Positions 1 to 5,023 of a stretch of DNA of 5,364 nucleotides are shown here, piece after piece; the first letter of the stretch is position 1, and every line of letters begins with the position of its first letter. The notes under the pieces were generated by a model, which did no database searches, was not told where the DNA came from, and saw only the letters and a list, made by a program, of their open reading frames with translations. The stretch lies in assembly GCA_013043995.1 (NCBI GenBank), contig JABEVL010000157.1, positions 1 through 5,364 on the forward strand, given 5' to 3'. Source of the stretch: Spirochaetales bacterium. GTDB taxonomy: Bacteria > Spirochaetota > Spirochaetia > JABEVK01. The position numbers and the translations under genes were made by a program.

Positions 1-87
1 ATGCAAAGGACACCCTACGACGGACGAGATCTTGCAGATCCAGCCACCGTAGAAAAATACTGGTCGATGAACCAACAGGGGAAGTAA
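1..87 (+). CDS. 3' end of an unidentified gene (partial), possibly a second FlaA-like protein
   Basis: The frame is open from base 1 to a TAA at 85-87 and encodes 28 residues ending in EKYWSMNQQGK. The first codon happens to be ATG, but no upstream sequence is available to judge it as a start, so this is more likely the tail of a longer gene than a complete 28-residue peptide. The stop lies only 3 bases before the flaA start, and the flaA ribosome-binding site falls inside this frame. That spacing is typical of co-transcribed, translationally linked genes. The fragment is hydrophilic, with no recognisable domain. Tandem flaA paralogues are known in Leptospira, so an upstream FlaA C-terminus is a reasonable guess from context, but the 28 residues alone do not prove it. 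Confidence 0.5.
   Translation: MQRTPYDGRDLADPATVEKYWSMNQQGK
77..82 (+). promoter_or_regulatory. Ribosome-binding site of flaA
   Basis: AGGGGA lies 8 bases before the ATG at 91, inside the last codons of the upstream frame. It is a good Shine-Dalgarno match at normal spacing and supports the ATG at 91 as the true start. No promoter is visible between the two genes, because only 3 bases separate them. Confidence 0.75.
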
Positions 88-90
88 GCC

Positions 91-924
91 ATGAAAAAGT
101 CGATTCTCATCTTTGGCCTTGTTTTCGTTGCGACCATGGCCTTTGCCCAAACAGCAACTCAACCTGCAGCAACCCAACCGGCGGCTCAAGCGGCCCAACC
201 TGCCGCACAGACAGCAACGTCAGCAGCAACGGCTCAACCGACGCAGTCGGCAAGCTCCCCTGCCTCGTCGAGCGGGCCGGCCCCTTCCAACGGTTCGATC
301 GATTCTCCGCAAGCTAGTCAAATCGGTATTTCTTCTGCCCAGCAGGATTTGCGCGAAATTTCGGTCGACAAGTTTGAAGACGACGGCTTCTGGTCGGCCA
401 AGATGCCCCAGGACATCGGCATCATCACACTGAGGCGTTTCGAAGGCCACCCTGCCGATGCCAAGCCCGTACCCGGGGACGTTAAAGAAAGCGACAAGTA
501 TGTTTTAGGCGTTAAAGTCCAGTTTCTGCACCGGGCTGTTACCGAAGCTGAAATCATCCCCGTTCGCCCCATACCGATTCCCGGTATCACCAAGACGCTT
601 TCAGTTTGGGTGGTTGGGCGGAACGTGAACAACGTTCTTTATGCGATCGTCTCGGACCATTTTGGCAATCTTGCCAAAATCTACCTCGGCAACCTTGCTT
701 TCACAGGTTGGAAGAAGCTGACGGCCGCGATTCCTCCGAATATTCGTCAGTCGGATCCGCGCTACAACGATCGACAGGGTCTAACGTTTGAAAAGTTTCT
801 GATTGAATTTGATCCTGCACAAACGTACGGGTCTTATTACATCTACTTTGATGACATGAACGCCATGGTGGATCTCTTCGCAGAAGACAACCGTGACGCC
901 GACGACATGAATGACTCATGGTGA
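91..924 (+). CDS. flaA: Flagellar filament outer-layer (sheath) protein, FlaA family
   Basis: FlaA proteins coat the FlaB core of spirochaete periplasmic flagella and affect filament stiffness and shape. This 277-residue protein starts with a signal peptide (KK, hydrophobic residues 4-16, likely cleavage after AFA at residue 19), consistent with export to the periplasm. Residues 20-68 are a low-complexity Ala/Gln/Pro/Thr/Ser tract that is not part of the FlaA core. The core, about residues 86-265, carries features I recognise from the family: PIPIPGITKTLSVWVVGRN (160-178), GWKKL followed by IPPNIRQ (206-220), and the near-C-terminal run TYGSYYIYFDDMNAMVDLFAE (245-265). The tail (266-277) is strongly acidic and ends in W. 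The start is supported by an AGGGGA site 8 bases upstream. An intrinsic terminator follows the stop directly. The family call is firm; which FlaA paralogue this is (FlaA1 or FlaA2 type) cannot be decided. Confidence 0.92.
   Translation: MKKSILIFGLVFVATMAFAQTATQPAATQPAAQAAQPAAQTATSAATAQPTQSASSPASSSGPAPSNGSIDSPQASQIGISSAQQDLREISVDKFEDDGFWSAKMPQDIGIITLRRFEGHPADAKPVPGDVKESDKYVLGVKVQFLHRAVTEAEIIPVRPIPIPGITKTLSVWVVGRNVNNVLYAIVSDHFGNLAKIYLGNLAFTGWKKLTAAIPPNIRQSDPRYNDRQGLTFEKFLIEFDPAQTYGSYYIYFDDMNAMVDLFAEDNRDADDMNDSW
148..297 (+). repeat. Low-complexity Ala/Gln/Pro-rich coding tract with a degenerate 11-base repeat
   Basis: Codons 20-69 of flaA encode almost only A, Q, T, P and S. At DNA level the unit CAACCKGCVGC occurs in frame (Q-P-A-A) at 160-170, 175-185 and 196-206, and a shortened copy, CAACCG, lies at 235-240. 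Such in-frame near-repeats can expand or contract by slippage. In the protein the tract forms a flexible, probably disordered N-terminal arm on mature FlaA. Confidence 0.75.
659..680. repeat. Perfect 22-base palindrome-like inverted repeat inside flaA
   Basis: Arms ATTTTGGCAA (659-668) and TTGCCAAAAT (671-680) are exact reverse complements separated by TC. The repeat lies wholly inside flaA, over the codons for H-F-G-N-L-A-K-I. A second, shorter inverted repeat (GAACGT 621-626 with ACGTTC 632-637) lies just upstream. No function is evident; a coding coincidence is possible. Confidence 0.6.
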
Positions 925-927
925 GTT

Positions 928-952
928 GAGAGAGGCCGAAAGGCCTCTTTTT
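928..952 (+). terminator. Rho-independent terminator of flaA
   Basis: A perfect 7-base-pair stem, AGAGGCC (931-937) with GGCCTCT (942-948), is closed by a GAAA tetraloop (938-941) and followed by a T-tract (948-952). The purine-rich bases 928-930 can extend the stem into the T-tract. It begins 4 bases after the flaA stop and should end most flaA transcripts before the kinase gene. Confidence 0.9.
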
Positions 953-960
953 CATTTATA

Positions 961-2142
961 ATGAATACAGATTTTCTAAAACATCTTCAAAGTCTTGAGC
1001 TTTTTAAAGATCTGTCCTCAGAGGATCTCGGCAAATTCCTCAATGAATGTCAGGAAGAAAATTTTCCTGCGGGTCTGGTGATTTTCAATGAAGGTGATCT
1101 TCCCGATAAATTTTACATTATTCTCAGCGGTCGGGTAGAAATCTGGAAAGATTTTGGGACGGATTTTGCCGACGTTCTAGCCATTCGAGGACCCGGGGCT
1201 TCGTTTGGAGAAATGTCGCTCATTGATGATTTACCCCGCAGTGCGACCGTTCGTACCCTTGACCCAGTTCGCGCCCTTTTTCTTGATAAAGACCCTTTTA
1301 GAAAAATTATCCAGGAAAATCCCTCGGTTTCACTTTTAATCATGAAAACCGTCTCCAAGATGGTTCGTGTCAGTAACGAAACCTTTCAGTATGGGTTGCG
1401 CCAAAGAAACCAAAAGCTTGAACAAGCTTACGAAGAACTCAAAAACGCGCAAGAAGAGTTAATCCGGGGCGAAAGACTTTCGACCTTGGGCAAGTTTGCT
1501 TCCATGATTATCCACGACCTCAGAAATCCCTTGTCTGTGATTCGGGGGTACGCCGAACTTCTTCTTCTGACAAACGGGCAACAAGAGCGCGCGACAAGTC
1601 TTTCAGAGAAGCTTCTTTCAGAGGTTGACCGCTTGAACAGAATGGTCGGTGAACTTCTTGACTATTCCCGGGGAAACATCCGCCTCAATTTGGGAGTTCT
1701 TTTTCTCAAAGATCTCTTTTCTAAACTCATCGAGAATAACCATCAGCTTACAGAAAGCCGATCCATTGAATTTCTGGTTCAGAATGAGGTTAGCTCTCCC
1801 CTCTTGGTCGACCAAGACCGTCTCTACCGTGTTCTCACGAACCTGATTGACAACGCAAAAAAAGCGATGCGCCAAGGCGGAAAGATCACGTTGAAAGCGC
1901 GGACGGAGGATGAGTTCGTTTTGATAGAAGTCCAGGACACGGGAGAAGGGATGCCTGCCGAGGTGAGAAGCAAGCTGTTTGAACCCTTCTTTTCGGCCTC
2001 AGCCGCGGGAGGAACCGGACTGGGCTTACTCGTCGTTTCCAACGTGATTGAAGCTCACCGTGGCCGAATCGAAGTTGAATCGGCTCCTGGCCTTGGAACG
2101 ACTTTCAAAATCTATATTCCTCTTCATCCTACTTCTTCATGA
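961..2142 (+). CDS. Soluble sensor histidine kinase with N-terminal cyclic-nucleotide-binding domain
   Basis: The 393-residue protein has no membrane segment, so it is predicted to be cytoplasmic. Residues 10-135 form a cNMP-binding/Crp-type domain. Its phosphate-binding cassette, FGEMSLIDDLPRSATV (82-97), keeps the Glu (E84) and Arg (R93) that contact the ribose and phosphate in genuine cAMP/cGMP binders. Residues 145-172 look like a coiled-coil linker. The HisKA dimerisation/phosphoacceptor segment contains H185 in IIHDLRNPLSVIRGY. The ATPase domain shows the N box (NLIDNAKKA, 294-302), G1 box (DTGEGMP, 326-332), F box (LFEPFF, 339-344) and G2 box (GGTGLGL, 350-356), so the kinase should be active. 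No response regulator lies in the window. The ATG at 961 fits the domain start, but no Shine-Dalgarno precedes it and the flaA terminator ends 8 bases upstream. The gene shares its reading frame with flaA. Which nucleotide it binds is unknown. Confidence 0.93.
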   Translation: MNTDFLKHLQSLELFKDLSSEDLGKFLNECQEENFPAGLVIFNEGDLPDKFYIILSGRVEIWKDFGTDFADVLAIRGPGASFGEMSLIDDLPRSATVRTLDPVRALFLDKDPFRKIIQENPSVSLLIMKTVSKMVRVSNETFQYGLRQRNQKLEQAYEELKNAQEELIRGERLSTLGKFASMIIHDLRNPLSVIRGYAELLLLTNGQQERATSLSEKLLSEVDRLNRMVGELLDYSRGNIRLNLGVLFLKDLFSKLIENNHQLTESRSIEFLVQNEVSSPLLVDQDRLYRVLTNLIDNAKKAMRQGGKITLKARTEDEFVLIEVQDTGEGMPAEVRSKLFEPFFSASAAGGTGLGLLVVSNVIEAHRGRIEVESAPGLGTTFKIYIPLHPTSS

Positions 2143-3317
2143 AAAAATTCTTTTTTCTTCTTATTTTAATTTCGGCAACCGTGCCTAACGCGCTTGAAGC
2201 CCAGACAGTTGTCCAGCAGTTGGCACAGAATAAACATATCAAAGTCACACTCCGCTACGATTTGAACAGGACCGTTGACGGAAACTACAAGGGTCTTTTT
2301 TACGGTTACGCGCTCTCTAATTGGACATTAAAAATGACTCCGGAGGGAGGCTGGTCCGTTATCGCTGACAACCTGGCCACCCCCGAAAGCCGTACCGATC
2401 CGCTCTTTCAGGAAAAAGCTGTTCTACAGAGTTGGGGTTCAACGTTTTCGATTGACAAAGATGGAAAATGGTCAAAAATTCACGGCGATCCTGTCCCTCC
2501 TTACCAGGACTTCCCCCCCGCCATACCAACGGGCATTTCAACCGGAGACACCTGGGAGACCTCGGGTTTTGTCTTTGTCGGTCCGCCTGACGGTCATTCT
2601 TCGGTCAGGATACCTTTTCTCGCCCAGTTAAAGTATTTGGGACCCGTTGAATGGTTTGGGCAAAAGGTTCTTGCCGTTTCGGCACGTTACGCTCTTCGCT
2701 ACCACAAAGAGGCTCAGGGACTTGTCAGCGCCGAAGGTACCCGCGATGACGTGATTTACTACGACACTGAATCAGGACTTCCCTTATTTCTTCGAGAAAA
2801 TGTCACTCAACAGTTTGAGTACCTCCCTCAAAAAACAGTCACTGAAAACGGCTTTATCCTGTGCTTTTATGAGGGTTTTCTTCCCATGAACCGCCTAGCA
2901 ACGGCGGAAAATCTCACTAAGGATCTCCAGAAGGCCCAGATTCGCGACGTGGACATCAGCCCATCGAACCAGGGAGTTCGACTGACCCTGAACAACCTCC
3001 TTTTTGTTGCAGATCGGGCCGTTCTATTGCCGGGCGAAGAACTCCGGTTGAGCCAAATTGCGCAAGCCCTTAACGCGATTCCGGACCGCGATTTTCAGGT
3101 CATCGGCTACACCGCCGACGTCGGCTCACAGGAAAGTCAAGTCAAGCTTTCCGTAGAACGAGCCCTCGCGATTGTCAAAGCCCTGGAAGAGCACGGGGTG
3201 AGTCCTCGCCGCCTTTTTTATGAGGGGAGAGGGGGCAAAGATCCCGTGGCAACCAACGCGACTGAAGCCGGCCGAAGCCTGAACCGTAGAGTCGAGATTT
3301 TGATCCGTAACGATTAA
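2139..3317 (+). CDS. Secreted protein with C-terminal OmpA-like peptidoglycan-binding domain
   Basis: The 392-residue protein begins with a typical signal peptide (MKKFFFLLILISATVPNALEA, likely cleavage after residue 21 before Q). It has no lipobox cysteine, so it should be periplasmic or outer-membrane associated. Residues 25-250 are an unrecognised region, probably beta-rich, with many aromatic residues. Residues 280-392 match the OmpA C-terminal domain: GYTADVGS (323-330), LSVERALAIVKALEEHGV (337-354), YEGRGGKDPVATN (361-373) and GRSLNRRVEILI (378-389). D327 and R341 occupy the positions that bind diaminopimelate in peptidoglycan. The ATG overlaps the kinase stop as ATGA (2139-2142). The bases before it are pyrimidine-rich with no Shine-Dalgarno, so expression probably depends on translational coupling. 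The protein may anchor an envelope or flagellum-related structure to the cell wall; this is inferred from the domain and location only. Confidence 0.87.
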   Translation: MKKFFFLLILISATVPNALEAQTVVQQLAQNKHIKVTLRYDLNRTVDGNYKGLFYGYALSNWTLKMTPEGGWSVIADNLATPESRTDPLFQEKAVLQSWGSTFSIDKDGKWSKIHGDPVPPYQDFPPAIPTGISTGDTWETSGFVFVGPPDGHSSVRIPFLAQLKYLGPVEWFGQKVLAVSARYALRYHKEAQGLVSAEGTRDDVIYYDTESGLPLFLRENVTQQFEYLPQKTVTENGFILCFYEGFLPMNRLATAENLTKDLQKAQIRDVDISPSNQGVRLTLNNLLFVADRAVLLPGEELRLSQIAQALNAIPDRDFQVIGYTADVGSQESQVKLSVERALAIVKALEEHGVSPRRLFYEGRGGKDPVATNATEAGRSLNRRVEILIRND

Positions 3318-3349
3318 AATCCAATTCAACTGAGCCGACCCATAACCAC

Positions 3350-4135
3350 TTAGACACTCAAATGGAAAAATTCTTGGAAGTTCAAGGCCGTTCTTTCACG
3401 CAGACGGGAGAGCTCGCACGCCCTGAGTTGCGCTAAGAAGGAGAGCGTTGCCGACGTCCAGGCCGGTTCGTTGATTTGCCCGCGGTAGGGAACAGGGGCA
3501 AGATAAGGCGCGTCAGTTTCGACGAGCACTCGGTCCTCAGGAACGTAAACTGCAGCTTTTCTGAGGTTCTCGGAACCTTTGTAAGTCAGATTTCCGGCAA
3601 AACTTAGCATAAAATCGAGGTCCAACGCTTTTTTCGCTTCTTCGGCGTCACCTGAAAAGCAGTGAAATATCCCCCTCACCTTCCCACGAACTCGCTCCAG
3701 TTCTTGGAAAACGTCGCTCATTGAGGAACGAACGTGGAGAAGAACAGGTAAGCCCAGACCCACCGCGAGGTCGAGCTGGAGTCCAAAAAATTCCCTTTGG
3801 CGTTTCTCATATTCCCGTCCACGGTACCAATCCAGCCCGATTTCACCGAGAGCGATGCACAGAGGATCACTCAAGTTCTTTTCAAGCTTGCCCCAGTCAG
3901 GCTCCATGGGGTCTGAAGCTTCGCTGGGGTGGACTCCACAGGAAAATCTGAGCCCCGATGAAAGTGAAGCAAGAGCACGGCGCTCTTCCCAGTCGTCAAC
4001 CCTTAAGCCCACGTCCAGCAGCCATTGGCCGCCCTCCTGCCCAAACCGCTCAAGGACTCCCGTCAAGTCTTTGCCCTTATTCCGAACAGAAGAAAGATGA
4101 CAATGACTGTCGATCAAAGGCGCTTGTTTTTCCAT
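3350..4135 (-). CDS. tatD: TatD family metal-dependent hydrolase (DNase)
   Basis: The 261-residue length matches TatD/YcfH proteins (about 260). They are TIM-barrel amidohydrolase-superfamily enzymes that bind two divalent metals; several members are 3'-5' exonucleases acting on DNA. The full set of metal and active-site motifs is present: DSHCH (H11, H13), CGVHP (H69), GEIGLDW (E98), LHVR (H134), FHCFSG (H158) and ETDAPYLAP (D208). The C-terminal N-FQEFF motif is also there. The protein is predicted cytosolic and intact. The ATG is preceded by a purine-rich AGGAAGAAGG stretch whose nearest GAAGG is 10 bases away. Despite the historical name, TatD is not needed for Tat export. The gene converges on the OmpA-domain gene with a 32-base gap that holds no obvious hairpin terminator. 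It could be the last gene of a - strand transcript from the ABC cassette, reading across the tRNA gene, or have its own promoter. Confidence 0.93.
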   Translation of the reverse strand: MEKQAPLIDSHCHLSSVRNKGKDLTGVLERFGQEGGQWLLDVGLRVDDWEERRALASLSSGLRFSCGVHPSEASDPMEPDWGKLEKNLSDPLCIALGEIGLDWYRGREYEKRQREFFGLQLDLAVGLGLPVLLHVRSSMSDVFQELERVRGKVRGIFHCFSGDAEEAKKALDLDFMLSFAGNLTYKGSENLRKAAVYVPEDRVLVETDAPYLAPVPYRGQINEPAWTSATLSFLAQLRACELSRLRERTALNFQEFFHLSV

Positions 4136-4136
4136 C

Positions 4137-4172
4137 TGGACTTTTCCTTCTTCCTCAGTTATTCTGCCGGTA
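4137..4172 (+). promoter_or_regulatory. Candidate sigma-70-type promoter of the tRNA-Leu gene
   Basis: TGGACT (4137-4142, 4 of 6 matches to TTGACA) is separated by 17 bases from TATTCT (4160-4165, 4 of 6 matches to TATAAT). Initiation would be expected near 4172, about 9 bases before the mature tRNA 5' end. The bases after the -10 box are G+C-rich (GCCGG, 4166-4170), as in stringently controlled stable-RNA promoters. The match is modest and unsupported by experiment. Confidence 0.35.
4146..4155 (-). promoter_or_regulatory. Ribosome-binding site of tatD
   Basis: Read on the - strand the bases are AGGAAGAAGG, and the GAAGG end lies 10 bases from the ATG at 4135. The spacing is slightly long but usable. 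The site occupies the same bases as the spacer of the proposed tRNA promoter on the + strand. Confidence 0.5.
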
Positions 4173-4180
4173 ATTGTTAT

Positions 4181-4266
4181 GCCGAGGTGGTGAAACAGGT
4201 AGACACAAGGGACTTAAAATCCCTCGGCCCGCAAGGGCCGTGCCGGTTCGATTCCGGTCCTCGGCA
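4181..4266 (+). tRNA. tRNA-Leu, anticodon UAA
   Basis: The complete class II cloverleaf can be folded by hand. The acceptor stem GCCGAGG (4181-4187) pairs with CCTCGGC (4259-4265), with discriminator A at 4266. The D-arm region contains the usual GGTAGACAC run. The anticodon stem AGGGA/TCCCT (4208-4212 with 4220-4224) encloses the loop CTTAAAA, giving anticodon TAA at 4215-4217. The long variable arm CGGCCC/GGGCCG (4225-4230 with 4235-4240) with a GCAA loop is typical of tRNA-Leu. The T arm GCCGG/CCGGT (4242-4246 with 4254-4258) encloses TTCGATT and contains one G-U pair. The A discriminator agrees with leucine identity. The 3' CCA is not encoded (TTC follows), so it must be added by a CCA-adding enzyme. 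It decodes UUA, and UUG by wobble. Confidence 0.97.
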
Positions 4267-4267
4267 T

Positions 4268-5023
4268 TCATTTTGACCAAAATTCCGGGAAATGTTGAGG
4301 GGTTCGTACGCGCCAAACCCTCTGGATATTTTCGGAGCTTAAGGCCTGAGCAGCGCTTCCGTGTGCAAATAATTTTCCTTGAGACATTCCCATGATCTGA
4401 TCGGCAACAAGGCTCGCCTCCTGTAGGTCGTGATAACTCGCCAGGATGGCGCTACCCTGCCCCACTACCTGACGAAAAAGTTCGGCGACGAGGATCTTGT
4501 GCCGGAGATCGAGGGGAGCGCTTGGCTCATCAAGCAGGTAGAGCGGAGCAGGAAGCAAGAAGGTCCTCACCAGATGAAACAGACGCCGTTCTCCTTGGGA
4601 AAACGTTAGGAATGACCTCGGATCGTTCAACAGGGGATCAATTTCAAGCTGCGCGCAGAGTTCCTGAACACGGGTGAGCTGGTTTTCCGACAGATCAACC
4701 CATCGCCCTTCCAAGGGGTAGGCTCCTGCACTCAGGACACCTAAAACGCTCATCGAAGAGCCTTCGTCTTCGGAACACCACCGTCTGAAACGAGACGCTT
4801 CTGCATGGGAATACTCTTGCGCTGGCCGCTGATTCCACAAAACCATGCCGGAACTGGCTGGCCTGAGCAAGGCAGCAGCACGCAGAAGGGTTGTTTTTCC
4901 AGCGCCGTTGGGCCCCACCAGGGCCGTTACGGTTCCAGGTTGCAGTTCAAAATTGATCCCCTCGATCAGAGCCTTGCTGCCGACAACGACACTCACGTCT
5001 TCGAAGGAGAGCGCCGCACCCAT
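4268..5023 (-). CDS. ABC transporter ATP-binding protein, FecE/HmuV/BtuD-like uptake type
   Basis: The 251-residue cytoplasmic ATPase would power import of a chelated metal or cofactor through the adjacent FecCD-type permease. Walker A is GPNGAGKT (37-44), the signature motif is FSQGE (141-145, a variant of LSGGE), Walker B is LYLLDE (161-166) and the H-loop histidine is H198 in YHD. The D-loop reads SAPLD (168-172) where relatives usually have TSALD. The Q-loop region, RRWCSEDEGSS (80-90), has no glutamine; E85 appears to stand in the usual Gln position, by hand alignment with HmuV-like proteins. The ATG overlaps the permease stop as TGATG, with GGAGGG (bases 5031-5036 read on the - strand) 7 bases upstream, so permease and ATPase are translationally coupled. 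The stop codon is one base from the 3' end of the convergent tRNA-Leu gene. Siderophore, haem and cobalamin all remain possible substrates. Confidence 0.9.
   Translation of the reverse strand: MGAALSFEDVSVVVGSKALIEGINFELQPGTVTALVGPNGAGKTTLLRAAALLRPASSGMVLWNQRPAQEYSHAEASRFRRWCSEDEGSSMSVLGVLSAGAYPLEGRWVDLSENQLTRVQELCAQLEIDPLLNDPRSFLTFSQGERRLFHLVRTFLLPAPLYLLDEPSAPLDLRHKILVAELFRQVVGQGSAILASYHDLQEASLVADQIMGMSQGKLFAHGSAAQALSSENIQRVWRVRTPQHFPEFWSK

Noticed and set aside
922..960. flaA and the kinase are in the same frame, separated by one TGA and 12 open codons, suggesting a read-through fusion
   Set aside because: The interval encodes the terminator hairpin, nothing marks the TGA for recoding, and joining a periplasmic protein to a cytosolic kinase makes no topological sense. 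A one-in-three frame match is expected by chance.
957..962. Perfect TATAAT hexamer overlapping the kinase start codon
   Set aside because: Transcription from it would begin downstream of the ATG, leaving no usable start before the sensor domain. No -35 box occurs at 16-18 bases upstream (the nearest, TTGAGA at 926-931, is 25 bases away).
3318..3349. Shared bidirectional terminator between the OmpA-domain gene and tatD
   Set aside because: I could not find complementary arms with T/A tracts in this 32-base gap. Termination may be factor-dependent or lie within the coding ends.
4181..4266. tRNA 3' end as an integration site for a mobile element
   Set aside because: No integrase, no repeated tRNA 3' segment and no foreign-looking genes are present. 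The adjoining gene is an ordinary transporter ATPase.
4025..4276. + strand open frame running through the tRNA gene
   Set aside because: It overlaps both tatD (antisense) and the whole tRNA-Leu gene, and has no plausible ribosome-binding site or protein motif.
4270..4283. ATTTT-GACC-AAAAT inverted repeat after the tRNA as a possible terminator
   Set aside because: The stem is five A-T pairs with no G-C and no following T-tract, so it is too weak to support termination.
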